From Bacillota bacterium (lineage in GTDB: Bacteria > Bacillota > UBA4882 > UBA10575), in assembly GCA_012838955.1 (NCBI GenBank), contig DUOH01000034.1:1-64000 (forward strand): a stretch of DNA of 64,000 bases, given 5' to 3'. The first letter of the stretch is position 1. Each line of letters begins with the position of its first letter. The notes under the pieces were generated by a model, which was not told where the DNA came from, searched no databases, and saw nothing but the letters and a program-made list of their open reading frames with translations. A program made the position numbers and the translations under genes. Positions 16,226-26,162 of this stretch are shown here, piece by piece.

Positions 16226-18769
16226 TTGAGCAGGCAAACTGGTCTGGCGGTAGCTGACCCACTTGAACATCTGGCCGAAACGAGAAAAAAAGGAAGTCAA
16301 GGGAGGAAGGAAGAGACTGCTGCTGATTCTTCTTCCACCAGTGTAAATATAGAAGCTGCCGGGGGGAGTAGAAGAGCCAAGTCCTTCAAAAAGTACGCCA
16401 GTACAAAGTATAAACTGAAACAACTTGTTCGGGGTGTAATCCGTAGCGGGTTCGGAATTCTTTTTGGGTATTTCCTGGCAAAACTAGGCTTCTTTGGGCT
16501 CCTTTATCCGTTTGGCCCAGCTTATGCCGGTGTGTGGAGCGGTTCACCTTTACCGGTTGGTTTTTTATTTATCCTCTCTACTCTAATTGGCCTAGGGACA
16601 GAGTTTTCCGGGACTTTTTTCTGGGCCAGGCTGGGCACATTCCTTTTCTTATTTTACTTGGGCAAGGTAATGAGCAGAAAGTTTACTCCGGCCAGCTATG
16701 GTTTGCTTGCCCTCTTCCTCTGTGGTCTAATCGGCTTCTGGCGTATACTTGGCTTTACGGACAAGCCCTTCCTCCTTCTCCACCTGGAGGTTGCTCTGGC
16801 GGTCGGCTTTTACTTTCTCCTCAAACCGGGTCTGCTTCGCCTCTTTTTCCGGCAAAAAGGATTCCCAGTACAGAAGGTCAGGTATTCGCTAGGGTTATTG
16901 GCGGTCGTTACCTATCTCACCTTTGCGCCTGTAGCCAACTTATTGGCCGGGGGATTTGTCAATTTTTCCCTGGTGTTTGCTTTGTCAATTATCTTGCTTC
17001 TGACCATGTATTGTGGGACTGGCGCCGGTTCCGTCATGACCGCGGCTTTTACCTTGGGAGCGGTGGTGGGCCGAATTTTCGCTCCGTGGGAGGTTATGTT
17101 GATGACAGGAACCGGATTGCTTGGCGGTTTGGTGGAAGAGATCAAGGTACGCCACTGCGGCGGGAAGATCGGATATATTCTGGGTTTCGTAGGGAATTTG
17201 TTCTTGGTCTATGTGATCTGGCCGGAGAGTCGGCTGCCCGCGACGGTTTGCTCCTCCCTGTTGGCGTTGGGAGTTACGGCCTTGGTCCCACGGACGGCAA
17301 GCGTCAAGTTCTGTCAGGCAGTTCTGGAAATAGAGGAGTTTGGGTTATTTGGGAAGAAAGCGGAGAACGTGCGAAAATCACTTTTTCTACGGTTACACGG
17401 GATTTCTGAATTTTTCTTGGAAATTTCCAGAATATTTCGGGAAGAACCTCGCCAACCGGAGGAGAAAACCGCTGTTGGCTCACTGATGGAAGAGATTACC
17501 CGGGAATGCTGTGTGGAATGCCGATCATTTCCAGAATGTTGGCGGGAGTCATTTTATTCCACTTACAAAGAAGTGTTTGATTTAATCACTCTTGCGGATC
17601 TGCAGGGTGGCGCTAGGAAAGACCAGCTCCAGGGGAGGCTAGGCGAAAAGTGCTCCCGGCGTGAGCAGCTGCTCTCAGTGGTCAACCATAAGACGGAACG
17701 CTATAAAGTGGAGTTTTTGTGGAGGAGAAAGTTTGAGGAGGCTAAAGGGTTCCTCTCCACTCAATTAACAGGAGTCTCCCGCCTGATTAGCCGATTGATT
17801 CAGCAAATAAATATGGATCTGGGAGATCAGATCGGAGTTGAAGAGGAGTTGTTCACTGATTTAAGGCGCATGGGTTTTTCCGTCAGTGAAGTTTCCGTCA
17901 CTTGTCTGAGCCGAAATAATATAGAGATTGAGGTGACGAAGAAGAGCTGTGCGGCCAAGGAGGAGTGCCGTTTGCTGGTGGCGCCGGTTGTGGCGCAGTT
18001 GCTTACCGGGGGTTTTTCCGTTAAGAATCGTCAGTGCAGATTCGGTGAAGGCGGGGATTGCCGCTTTACTCTCTGGAAATCCCCCTGTTTCAGTGTGCGT
18101 TCTATGGCCGGGGCCATTCCTAAAACTGGTAATGAATTGTGCGGAGACAGCCATCGATTGATTGTTTCTAATGACGGATATACAGCGGCCATCCTAAGTG
18201 ATGGTATGGGAGCTGGAGAGGAAGCCGCCAAATTAAGTAAGATGACCATCTCTCTGCTGGAGCGTTTAATGGCAACCGGGCTGGATAAGAAGGTATCCTT
18301 ACAATTAGTCAATTCCCTTCTTTTGCTTCGCAGTACGGATGAGAACTTTGCCACTTTAGATTTGTTTGTTTTAGATCATTATACAGGGGAGGGGGAGTTT
18401 ATTAAGATTGGGTCCGCGCCCACCTATCTGAAGAGAGGAAAGGATATTGATGTGATCCGTTCGACTTCTTTGCCGGTGGGTATCTTACATGAGGTGGAAC
18501 CGGAGTGTTTCAGGTATTCTTTACAGGACGGAGATTATATAGTTTTGATTACGGACGGGTTTTTGGGGTTCAACAAAGATAAAGAGGGTGACTGGATTTT
18601 AAAGGCGTTGAAAAAAGCGGATAATATCGGGCCTGAAGCATTATGCGGCTATCTTTTGGAATTGGCGTGTATGGAAGCGGGGAGTACTATTGAAGATGAT
18701 ATGAGTATCATGGTTTTACAAATAATAAACGAGGATAATTCGACAAAACCACGAAACTCTTTTATATAA
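16226..18769 (+). CDS. spoIIE: Stage II sporulation protein E (SpoIIE phosphatase)
   Basis: 847 residues from the TTG at 16226, which follows GGAGGTG by 5 nt; the frame is open further upstream. A hydrophilic basic N-terminus of about 70 residues precedes about ten membrane helices (about 70-350), a cytoplasmic regulatory region with a Cys cluster (REC CVECRSFPEC), and a C-terminal PP2C domain with ILSDGMGAGEEAAK near 655 and VLITDGFLGF near 775. SpoIIE sits at the polar septum and dephosphorylates SpoIIAA to release sigma-F in the forespore. Length and order match the family. First of the spoIIE-tilS-ftsH block. Confidence 0.97.
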   Translation: MSRQTGLAVADPLEHLAETRKKGSQGRKEETAADSSSTSVNIEAAGGSRRAKSFKKYASTKYKLKQLVRGVIRSGFGILFGYFLAKLGFFGLLYPFGPAYAGVWSGSPLPVGFLFILSTLIGLGTEFSGTFFWARLGTFLFLFYLGKVMSRKFTPASYGLLALFLCGLIGFWRILGFTDKPFLLLHLEVALAVGFYFLLKPGLLRLFFRQKGFPVQKVRYSLGLLAVVTYLTFAPVANLLAGGFVNFSLVFALSIILLLTMYCGTGAGSVMTAAFTLGAVVGRIFAPWEVMLMTGTGLLGGLVEEIKVRHCGGKIGYILGFVGNLFLVYVIWPESRLPATVCSSLLALGVTALVPRTASVKFCQAVLEIEEFGLFGKKAENVRKSLFLRLHGISEFFLEISRIFREEPRQPEEKTAVGSLMEEITRECCVECRSFPECWRESFYSTYKEVFDLITLADLQGGARKDQLQGRLGEKCSRREQLLSVVNHKTERYKVEFLWRRKFEEAKGFLSTQLTGVSRLISRLIQQINMDLGDQIGVEEELFTDLRRMGFSVSEVSVTCLSRNNIEIEVTKKSCAAKEECRLLVAPVVAQLLTGGFSVKNRQCRFGEGGDCRFTLWKSPCFSVRSMAGAIPKTGNELCGDSHRLIVSNDGYTAAILSDGMGAGEEAAKLSKMTISLLERLMATGLDKKVSLQLVNSLLLLRSTDENFATLDLFVLDHYTGEGEFIKIGSAPTYLKRGKDIDVIRSTSLPVGILHEVEPECFRYSLQDGDYIVLITDGFLGFNKDKEGDWILKALKKADNIGPEALCGYLLELACMEAGSTIEDDMSIMVLQIINEDNSTKPRNSFI

Positions 18770-18814
18770 GAAACGTTATTAATAAAAGTGGTGCGCAAGG
18801 CAATGGAGAAAATG

Positions 18815-20302
18815 ATGGAAAACTTTGAGGAGAAGGTCTTATCCACAGTACGAAAGTATAAAATGCTGGATCCGCAAGACAAGGTTTTGGTGGCTGTCTC
18901 CGGCGGGGTCGATTCCCTGACCTTACTTGCAGTTTTACAAAAAATTCCTTTTGATTTGGATTTAGCGGTCTTTCACTTGAATCATGGTTTACGACCGGAA
19001 GCCAAGAAAGATGCGGAACTGGTCGCGGAGATCTGCCGGAAGTGGTCCATTCCCTATCGCATAATCGAGGCCAATGTGCAGGAGACTAAAGGGACGGATT
19101 GCATCCAGGCGGCTGCCAGGAATGTGCGGTATAGACTACTGGAGGAGGTCGCCGCTGAACAGGGAGCGACCAGGATCGCCTTGGGTCATCAAGCCGATGA
19201 TCAAGTGGAGACTATGATGATGAGGTTCATAAACGGCGCCGGACCGGAAGGAATGGCGGGGATCCCTCCGGTCCGGGGCAGGTATATTCGGCCTTTAATT
19301 GAGGTGAACAGAGCAGAGATTTTGGAGTATGCCAGGCACAGCCGGTTGGTTTGGGCGGAGGATGCCTCGAACCAAAAAATCGATTACTTCCGAAATAAAA
19401 TTCGCCATTGTCTGCTTCCGCTTTTGGAAAGGGAGTATCAACCACAGTTAAGAACGAGGTTAATGGCAACGGCTTCTCTATTTCAGGAGTGGGAAGAGTA
19501 TCTACAAACTCAAGTCGCGCGTGTGCTAACTGGCTGGCAGTTGGAAAGCCCGGCGCGCCTAAGTAAGCAGGCACAGATGGGCTTGGGTGGGTTGTCTCCG
19601 TATGATTACAGCGAATCAGGATCTCCCGTAGAACTAAGACACTGGGAAGAACCGAGTTTTTCGGAAGAGATCAGGATACCGGTGGCACAATGGTCAATCC
19701 TGCCTCCCGCATTAAAACGGGCCGTCTTCAGAGGGGTGGTCTTTAAAATCCAACCCGGGCTGCGGTTGGAATTTAAGCATTCCGAGCTGTTTCTCGATTT
19801 GTTATCCGGAGCAAACGGCCGGAGGATTTTTCTCCCCGGAGATTTGGAGGTCAGGAAAGAGCAAGACCAGATCATCATTAGGCCGGTAAAGCAAGAGGTG
19901 GCTGGGGGTTTCTTTTTACCTTTAAATATTCCCGGTTGCACCGAGCTTCCCTTTGGCCAGGGCTTGATTATGGTAAGCCAAGGGAAGAAGGACCTTCTCC
20001 CCAAAAATTGGCGGGAAGTCTCCCCAGCGGAGGCCTTTTTTGATTATGACCGGGTTCAGCTACCTCTCTATCTCAGACCACGTAAAGTGGGTGAGCGTTT
20101 TGCGCCTTTAGGATTGGCAGGCACTAAAAAACTGAAGGATTTTTTCTCAGATTTTAAAGTGCCCCAGGAGGAGCGGGACAGAATTCCACTGGTGGTTGAT
20201 GCGGAGGATCGGGTGCTCTGGGTGGTTGGGATGCGCCCCAGCAAGATAGGGCAGATCTCCGAACGCACGAAGCATGTCTTATACCTGAAATATACCAGGT
20301 AA
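18815..20302 (+). CDS. tilS: tRNA(Ile)-lysidine synthase TilS
   Basis: About 495 residues. The N-terminal PP-loop ATPase domain has SGGVDSLTLLAVL near residue 28, HLNHGLR and LGHQADDQVETMMMR, followed by the TilS substrate domains and C-terminal KLKDFFSDFKVP motif. It attaches lysine to C34 of tRNA(Ile2) so the CAU anticodon reads AUA. Several starts are possible (GTG 18788, ATG 18803, 18812, 18815); 18815 has GGAG at 6 nt and matches the usual family N-terminus. Just downstream of spoIIE, as in most sporeformers, but hpt is missing after it. Confidence 0.95.
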   Translation: MENFEEKVLSTVRKYKMLDPQDKVLVAVSGGVDSLTLLAVLQKIPFDLDLAVFHLNHGLRPEAKKDAELVAEICRKWSIPYRIIEANVQETKGTDCIQAAARNVRYRLLEEVAAEQGATRIALGHQADDQVETMMMRFINGAGPEGMAGIPPVRGRYIRPLIEVNRAEILEYARHSRLVWAEDASNQKIDYFRNKIRHCLLPLLEREYQPQLRTRLMATASLFQEWEEYLQTQVARVLTGWQLESPARLSKQAQMGLGGLSPYDYSESGSPVELRHWEEPSFSEEIRIPVAQWSILPPALKRAVFRGVVFKIQPGLRLEFKHSELFLDLLSGANGRRIFLPGDLEVRKEQDQIIIRPVKQEVAGGFFLPLNIPGCTELPFGQGLIMVSQGKKDLLPKNWREVSPAEAFFDYDRVQLPLYLRPRKVGERFAPLGLAGTKKLKDFFSDFKVPQEERDRIPLVVDAEDRVLWVVGMRPSKIGQISERTKHVLYLKYTR

Positions 20303-20320
20303 CACAGGACAAGAGTAATG

Positions 20321-20349
20321 TTGTGGAAAGCCTATGAGTGTGGTATAAT
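20321..20349 (+). promoter_or_regulatory. ftsH promoter
   Basis: TTGTGG (20321-20326), 17-bp spacer, TATAAT (20344-20349). Vegetative sigma-A type. Confidence 0.72.
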
Positions 20350-20390
20350 TTATTCTATGGCATTTTTGCCCTCGAGAGGAGGTTCATTAT

Positions 20391-22265
20391 TTGCGGTTTT
20401 TTAGGGAGTTAAGTTTTTATTTACTTCTTGCAACAATAGCATTAGTCGTACTATGGCGGGCTGTGGCCGCCCCGCAGAATGTTCAAGAATTGAGATGGGA
20501 TCAATTCCTACAAAAAATAGAGAATAATGAAGTTATTGACGTGAAGATAAATACAGAAGGACGAATTGAGGGGTTTTTGAAGGGAAAAGACGGCGACAAG
20601 AAGATTCCTTTTGTTTCGCAGGGGCCAAGCCCTACCCTCTCTCCCGAGGTTTATGAGGAACTCTTGAAGGAGATGAAGATTCCGCGAGAATATACTCAGA
20701 AGACCGAATCCTGGTGGGCGGTGTATTTACCATATTTGTTACCGGTATTGCTCATGATGGGTCTCTGGTTCTTTTTAATTAATCAGATGCAGAATTCCGG
20801 AAATAAGGCGATGTCGTTCGGGAAAAGTCGGGCGAAGCTGTACTCTGAAGAGCGGACCAAGGTTACCTTTGATGATGTGGCTGGCGCTGATGAAGCCAAA
20901 GAGGAACTTGTGGAGATTGTGGAGTTTCTAAAGCAACCGAGACAGTTTACTGAGTTGGGTGCGAGGATTCCCAAGGGTGTGCTCCTGGTGGGCCCGCCAG
21001 GAACCGGTAAGACGCTATTATCCAAGGCAGTGGCGGGGGAAGCAGGTGTTCCTTTCTTTAGCATCAGTGGATCTGATTTTGTAGAGATGTTTGTAGGAGT
21101 GGGCGCCTCCCGGGTACGGGATCTGTTTGATACCGCGAAGAAGCACGCCCCTTGTATAGTGTTTATAGATGAAATTGACGCTGTGGGACGGCAGCGGGGC
21201 GCCGGGTTGGGCGGAGGTCATGATGAAAGAGAGCAGACCCTTAATCAACTTCTGGTAGAGATGGATGGGTTCGAACCCAACTCCGGTATTATTATCTTGG
21301 CCGCTACTAACCGGCCGGATGTGTTGGATCCTGCCCTTTTGCGGCCCGGTCGTTTTGACCGGCAAGTGACTTTAGATATCCCAGATATTAAAGGGCGGGA
21401 GGATATTTTGAAGGTTCACGCCAAAGGAAAACCTTTAGGTCCTGATGTGGATCTTAAGGTACTGGCGCGCCGTACTCCGGGTTTTACCGGAGCTGATTTG
21501 GCTAATACGCTAAATGAAGCCGCTCTGTTGGCAGCGAGAAAAAACCAGAAGCAAATCACCAGGAAAGACTGTGAGGAGGCTGTGGAACGGGTAATTGCCG
21601 GCCCGGAACGAAAAAGCCGGATTATGAGTGAGAAGGAAAAGCAACTCACCGCTTATCATGAAGCAGGCCATGCCCTGGTCGGACACTACCTGCCAACAGT
21701 GGACCCCATTCACAAGGTCTCTATTATTCCCCGGGGACGGGCAGGGGGATACACTTTGGCCTTGCCACTGGAGGATAAATATTATGCGACCCGCACCCAA
21801 CTGTTGGAGAATGTCACGTTTATGCTTGGCGGACGGGTGGCGGAAGCCATCGCGCTGGGGGAGATTAGCACCGGCGCTGGTAATGATCTGGAACGCGCGA
21901 CTAAGCTGGTGCGCAAGATGGTCACTGAATACGGGATGAGTGACGAACTGGGGCCGATGACTTTTGGTCACGGCCACGAGGAACAGGTGTTTTTAGGGCG
22001 TGACATCTCTCGTGATCGCAACTATAGTGAACGAGTGGCCGCTGAGATTGATGCGGAGATGAAAAGAATTATTGAAGACGCCTATCATGAGGCGGAAGAG
22101 ATTGTACAAGAGCATAGAAAGGAACTTGATGCTATAGTCGAAGCTCTTTTGGAAAAAGAGACTCTGGAAGCAGAGGACTTTGAAAGACTGCTGGATTCTT
22201 TCAAACATGACACTGCCTCCGGTACGACACACCATGCGCTTGCCGATGGAGAAGGAAAACTGTGA
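20391..22265 (+). CDS. ftsH: ATP-dependent zinc metalloprotease FtsH
   Basis: 624 residues, TTG start 8 nt after GAGGAGG. Two membrane helices (about 5-24 and 108-130) flank a small extracytoplasmic domain. The AAA+ domain follows with GPPGTGKT near 202, [10 protein letters not shown], and the second region of homology with [17 protein letters not shown]. The M41 protease domain has the zinc site HEAGH near 424. The hexamer degrades membrane proteins and unstable regulators at the membrane. It follows tilS as expected but has its own promoter. Confidence 0.98.
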   Translation: MRFFRELSFYLLLATIALVVLWRAVAAPQNVQELRWDQFLQKIENNEVIDVKINTEGRIEGFLKGKDGDKKIPFVSQGPSPTLSPEVYEELLKEMKIPREYTQKTESWWAVYLPYLLPVLLMMGLWFFLINQMQNSGNKAMSFGKSRAKLYSEERTKVTFDDVAGADEAKEELVEIVEFLKQPRQFTELGARIPKGVLLVGPPGTGKTLLSKAVAGEAGVPFFSISGSDFVEMFVGVGASRVRDLFDTAKKHAPCIVFIDEIDAVGRQRGAGLGGGHDEREQTLNQLLVEMDGFEPNSGIIILAATNRPDVLDPALLRPGRFDRQVTLDIPDIKGREDILKVHAKGKPLGPDVDLKVLARRTPGFTGADLANTLNEAALLAARKNQKQITRKDCEEAVERVIAGPERKSRIMSEKEKQLTAYHEAGHALVGHYLPTVDPIHKVSIIPRGRAGGYTLALPLEDKYYATRTQLLENVTFMLGGRVAEAIALGEISTGAGNDLERATKLVRKMVTEYGMSDELGPMTFGHGHEEQVFLGRDISRDRNYSERVAAEIDAEMKRIIEDAYHEAEEIVQEHRKELDAIVEALLEKETLEAEDFERLLDSFKHDTASGTTHHALADGEGKL

Positions 22266-22275
22266 ATGGTCAATG

Positions 22276-22299
22276 GGGAGAGTCATGCTCTCCCTCTTT
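22276..22299 (+). terminator. Terminator of ftsH
   Basis: GGGAGAG - TCATG - CTCTCCC followed by TCTTTTC, 11 nt after the stop. Confidence 0.82.
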
Positions 22300-22525
22300 T
22301 CGCATTTGGGCGTCTTCTCGCAGCCTATTAACAGTGGGGAGTTAGATTTTACAGAGTTAGCCTTTACTTTGGGGCTAAAGATTAGATCCGGGCTTTTCTT
22401 CCCATGCTCAGCTTGTAGTTTCTTCACGGGCCTTGGCTTTGCTTTGATACAGTCTTTACCATGTCGCCTGTGGGCTAGGTTAGACATGAAATGAAATATT
22501 TTAAGGCGGGAAGGGGCATTATATT

Positions 22526-23419
22526 ATGGAATTATGGACAAGTGCTTATACCGACAGGCCTACTTCTTGGCAGAAATTTTTACTTATCTTCTCCCTCATT
22601 ATATTTCTTGGGTTATGCCTCGTATATATGGGTTTTTTACAGGTGTATCGTATTTCCAGTGATATTATGAAACAGCCTATGAATATCTTAGTAATGGGTG
22701 TTGACGCAGAAAAGATTAGTGACAGTGGTGTAAGAGAAAGGCCTCGTACGGACACAATGCTTTTCATTGCAGTTCGCCCTCAGCAAAGAAAGGTAGGCGT
22801 CTTTTCCATCCCCAGAGACAGTTTGGTTGAGATACCGGGCTACGGAATAGACCGGATTAATATGGCCTATGTCTACGGAGGGTATGAATTAACAAAACAA
22901 GCAGTTGAAGAGGTAATGGGAGTCTCCATTCAACGTTATGTATTGATTAATTTCGAAGGCTTTAAGGAGCTCGTGGATTTGGTAGGCGGAGTGGAGATTG
23001 AGGTGGATAAAAGAATGCTCTACACAGACCACAGCGCCGGATTGGAGATTGACCTGCAGCCGGGTACACAGACCCTGAACGGAGAAGAAGCTCTGGGCTA
23101 TGTCCGGTTTCGCAGGGACCCGTTGGGTGATATCACTCGTGTCGGCAGGCAACAAGTCTTCCTACTGACCTTGGCCGAGAAGATCATGGCGCAGAGCCGG
23201 GCTCTCATCTTTAAACTCCCGTCCTTTTATCGGATTGGACGTGAACACTTACAGACAGATCTATCCTTTATGGATATAATTGCCTTATACCGTCTGTCAA
23301 GACGGTTAAATCTTCAGACAGACTTGATTACTTCGACACTTCCGGGAGAGTTTTCCGGGCCGTTCTGGAGTTTGTCTACGGAGAAGATCGGGCGGATGCT
23401 GCAAGAGTTTATGCGTTAA
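22526..23419 (+). CDS. LytR-CpsA-Psr (LCP) family cell-wall polymer ligase
   Basis: 297 residues. One membrane helix (about 18-42) then the LCP domain: NILVMGVDAEK, RTDTMLFIAV, VGVFSIPRDSLVEIPGYG, RINMAYVYGG, and the Arg-rich pocket GYVRFRRDPLGDITRVGRQQ. LCP enzymes transfer undecaprenyl-linked glycopolymers (teichoic acid or capsule) to peptidoglycan outside the membrane. All the usual catalytic Asp/Arg positions seem present. No polymer synthesis genes are nearby. comB follows after about 100 nt. Confidence 0.93.
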   Translation: MELWTSAYTDRPTSWQKFLLIFSLIIFLGLCLVYMGFLQVYRISSDIMKQPMNILVMGVDAEKISDSGVRERPRTDTMLFIAVRPQQRKVGVFSIPRDSLVEIPGYGIDRINMAYVYGGYELTKQAVEEVMGVSIQRYVLINFEGFKELVDLVGGVEIEVDKRMLYTDHSAGLEIDLQPGTQTLNGEEALGYVRFRRDPLGDITRVGRQQVFLLTLAEKIMAQSRALIFKLPSFYRIGREHLQTDLSFMDIIALYRLSRRLNLQTDLITSTLPGEFSGPFWSLSTEKIGRMLQEFMR

Positions 23420-23516
23420 AGGTGTGGACCAACCGGTTTCCAAGACGACTTGGCAACAAAAGAAGGGCCTGCACAGGAAGGGAATTTACCGGTCAGGCCT
23501 TGGGAGAGATGATGTT

Positions 23517-24254
23517 ATGAAGATAGATGTGGTATTGAGTGCCGGGATGAAAGCGAAACACGATTTTTCCGGGCAAATCGTTGTGGTGATCGATGTTTTA
23601 CGGGCCACCAGTACAATTTTGACGGCTTTAACCAATGGGTGCCTAGAGGTGATTCCTGTTCAGAAGGTAGCGGACGCCTTAGCTCTGGCCGAAAGGGTTG
23701 GGCGCGACCAGTTTTTATTGGGAGGAGAAAGAAAGGGGATACCCATTCCCGGCTTTGACCTTGGTAATTCTCCGTTGGAGTATACGAGGGAGCGGGTAGA
23801 GGGGAAAAAGGTGATCCTCTGTACCACTAATGGCACAAAGGCGCTGAACGAGACGAAGGGCGCGGCTGAGGTAATCATCGGTAGTTTTTTGAATATCACG
23901 CGTGTGGCTTCTTATCTCAAGGAGACAGAGAAAGACATTACTCTGTTTTGTTCAGGACAAGACGGAGGATTAGCCATTGAGGATCTGTTATGCGCCGGGC
24001 AGATCATAAAGAAGCTTCTTTTTATCACTAAGAACGCTACAATACCGGAGTTGACCGATGCTGGCAGGGTGGCGCTGATTACCTATAAGCACTTAGCCAA
24101 CAAAAACAAAGGTCCGATCATCGCCATGGCCCAGTCTGGGCATGGACAGTATTTAGCGTCTATTGGCTTTAACGATGATTTATTACACTGTAGCCAGGTT
24201 GATGCGCTACCTAATTTAGCGGAGTACAAAAACGGTAGTGTGGTCTTGAAGTAG
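23517..24254 (+). CDS. comB: 2-phosphosulfolactate phosphatase family protein (ComB)
   Basis: 245 residues from the ATG at 23517, 8 nt after GGGAGAG; the frame is open to 23424. Motifs VVIDVLRATSTILTAL, GGERKGIPIPGFDLGNSPLEY and ILCTTNGTKAL are typical of ComB. In methanogens ComB dephosphorylates 2-phosphosulfolactate in coenzyme M synthesis; bacterial copies are widespread and their role (sulfolactate formation or another phosphatase) is unclear. No comA or comC is in the window. It ends at a bidirectional terminator. Confidence 0.9.
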   Translation: MKIDVVLSAGMKAKHDFSGQIVVVIDVLRATSTILTALTNGCLEVIPVQKVADALALAERVGRDQFLLGGERKGIPIPGFDLGNSPLEYTRERVEGKKVILCTTNGTKALNETKGAAEVIIGSFLNITRVASYLKETEKDITLFCSGQDGGLAIEDLLCAGQIIKKLLFITKNATIPELTDAGRVALITYKHLANKNKGPIIAMAQSGHGQYLASIGFNDDLLHCSQVDALPNLAEYKNGSVVLK

Positions 24255-24314
24255 CTGACTCGTATTTTGTAGATTTTGTAGATAATGAAATAACCGTTTT
24301 GTGCTGTAAAAGAA

Positions 24315-24366
24315 AAGCGGTCGTATGCTGTTTCTCCGGTAATAAACAGTGTACAACCGCTTTCTT
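24315..24366. terminator. Bidirectional terminator between comB and the UPF0210 gene
   Basis: A long stem, about 19 bp with three mismatches or G-T pairs, joins 24315-24333 and 24344-24362. T runs lie on both outer sides (TTCTTTGG on plus, TTCTTTT on minus). It serves two convergent genes. Confidence 0.85.
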
Positions 24367-24388
24367 TGGTACAGGCCTTAGGTTTTTA

Positions 24389-25750
24389 CTAATTGGTTAG
24401 AGCACGTATAGGAGCTGGAATTTGTCCGCCGCGGCGGACAAATTCTTGTGATCCGTAGGTGTTGACCGCCATAATTGGAGCTTCCCCCAAGAGACCGCCA
24501 AAAGAGACTTTTTCCCCTACACCTCTGCCGGGGACAGGGATGATTCGGACAGCGGTTGTTTTATTATTTATTACCCCAATCGCCATTTCGTCCGCGATGA
24601 TTCCGGCGATGGTTTCCACAGGGGTATCACCGGGAACAGCAATCATGTCCAGACCTACGGAGCAGACAGCGGTCATGGCTTCGAGTTTAGTCAGGGAGAG
24701 GGCGCCGGCCTCTACTGCTTCGATCATGCCCGCATCCTCGCTGACGGGGATGAAGGCGCCACTGAGCCCGCCGACGTAGGAGGAGGCCATGGCCCCTCCT
24801 TTTTTCACCGCATCATTCAACATGGCCAGAGCGGCGGTGGTGCCATGAGTTCCACACTTTTCAAGCCCCATTGCTTCGAGGATATTCGCTACACTGTCAC
24901 CAGGGGCCGGAGTCGGCGCCAGGGATAGATCAACGATGCCAAAGGGGAGCTCCAGTTCGGTCGAGACCTTTCTTCCGATCAACTCCCCAACCCTGGTAAT
25001 CTTAAAGACAGTCTTTTTGATCTCCTCTGCCAGAGCCCCCAGATCAAGCCCAGGGAAACGTTGGATAGTCGCTCTGACCACTCCCGGGCCGCTGATTCCA
25101 ATATTGATTGTTGCCTCCGCTTCACCTATGCCGTGGAAGGCCCCGGCCATAAAGGGGTTGTCTTCGGGGGCATTGGCAAAGACCACTAGTTTGGCGCAGG
25201 CGATCCCCGCAGCACGGGCGGAGAGGGCGGCGGCTTTTTTAATGGCGGCGGCCGCTAGATTAATGGCATCCATATTGATTCCGGCCTTGGTGGAGGCTAC
25301 GTTTAGGGAAGCACAGACTTTGTTGGTAGAGGATAAGGCCTCCGGCAGAACAGAAAAGAGCGCACGGTCACTGTTGGTGAACCCCTTCTGTACCAATGCG
25401 GAGAAGCCGCCGATAAAATCAATACCAAGTTCGTCAGCGGCTTTATCTAATGTTTCGGCGATGAGCAAAAAGCCTTCCGGAGAAAATCTCCGGTTCAACA
25501 GAGAGATGGGAGTAACGGCCACTCTGGTGTTGATAATCGGCACTCCATAGAGTCGTTCCATCTTTTTAACGGTTGGGACCAGCTTTTTTCCGGTGGAGAG
25601 AATTTTCTTATAAATATTGTCGGCAGTGACTTTCGGATCCGCATCCCCGCAATCGAGGAGGGAGATTCCAAGGGTAACCGTGCGAATATCAAAATGCAAG
25701 TGATTGATCATGTTAATGGTTTCCAGAATTTCTTCGGGACTAAACCCCAT
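24389..25750 (-). CDS. PFL family protein (UPF0210)
   Basis: 453 residues, full family length. Conserved segments: [55 protein letters not shown] and [42 protein letters not shown]. Despite the name and a distant pyruvate-formate-lyase-like fold, no glycyl-radical catalysis is established and the biochemical role is unknown. The family is almost always next to an ACT-domain UPF0237 gene, as here, which suggests small-molecule control. Ribosome binding site AGAGGTGG. Confidence 0.93.
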   Translation of the reverse strand: MGFSPEEILETINMINHLHFDIRTVTLGISLLDCGDADPKVTADNIYKKILSTGKKLVPTVKKMERLYGVPIINTRVAVTPISLLNRRFSPEGFLLIAETLDKAADELGIDFIGGFSALVQKGFTNSDRALFSVLPEALSSTNKVCASLNVASTKAGINMDAINLAAAAIKKAAALSARAAGIACAKLVVFANAPEDNPFMAGAFHGIGEAEATINIGISGPGVVRATIQRFPGLDLGALAEEIKKTVFKITRVGELIGRKVSTELELPFGIVDLSLAPTPAPGDSVANILEAMGLEKCGTHGTTAALAMLNDAVKKGGAMASSYVGGLSGAFIPVSEDAGMIEAVEAGALSLTKLEAMTAVCSVGLDMIAVPGDTPVETIAGIIADEMAIGVINNKTTAVRIIPVPGRGVGEKVSFGGLLGEAPIMAVNTYGSQEFVRRGGQIPAPIRALTN

Positions 25751-25802
25751 TCATGCCACCTCTTATCTATATTATGGAGACAGTATGTTGTTGCTTACCA
25801 AA

Positions 25803-25833
25803 AGAAAAGTAGCCGCGCGTTTTACGCGCGACT
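25803..25833 (-). terminator. GC-rich hairpin between UPF0237 and UPF0210
   Basis: On the minus strand GTCGCGCGT - AAA - ACGCGCGGC is followed by TACTTTTCTTTT. It touches the UPF0237 stop codon and precedes UPF0210, so it may dampen read-through and set the ratio of the two products. Confidence 0.55.
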
Positions 25834-26101
25834 ATATGCGGTGCATGTAGCGGTAGATGTCTTCATGCTGGATGGTGATTTGAATTCCCATCCTTTCTCC
25901 GGCGGCTAATAATTTTTCCCGTAATACGGTCAAGTCGGTTTCAACAGGCAAATTAATCAGGATAATCATGGCGAAGATCCCTTGCATCAGAGTTTGTGTA
26001 ATATCAACAATATTACAGTTACTAGCCGCTAAAATCTTGGTGACTTCCGCGACAATTCCGACTTGATCATAACCCATGACGGTGATTACAGCTCTTTCCA
26101 A
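25832..26101 (-). CDS. ACT domain-containing protein (UPF0237)
   Basis: 89 residues forming a single ACT domain: AVITVMGYDQVGIVAEVTKIL, then NCNIVDITQTLMQGIFAMIILINLP. ACT domains bind amino acids or other small ligands as dimers. The gene starts at TTG behind GGAGGAGTAAG. It precedes the UPF0210 gene in an operon seen in many Bacillota and archaea, so a regulatory or sensor partnership is likely. Its ligand is unknown. Confidence 0.93.
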   Translation of the reverse strand: MERAVITVMGYDQVGIVAEVTKILAASNCNIVDITQTLMQGIFAMIILINLPVETDLTVLREKLLAAGERMGIQITIQHEDIYRYMHRI

Positions 26102-26162
26102 TCTTACTCCTCCAATAGCTCTTCAGTTTTCAAAAATGTTTTTAGGATCAAAGCAACAGTGA

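Noticed and set aside
16534-17409. 291-codon plus-strand frame inside spoIIE
   Set aside because: Off-frame shadow of the SpoIIE membrane region; its composition is typical of a shifted reading.
21267-21278. tRNA T-loop-like GGGTTCGAACCC
   Set aside because: It lies inside the ftsH AAA+ domain, and no acceptor or anticodon stem can be placed around it.
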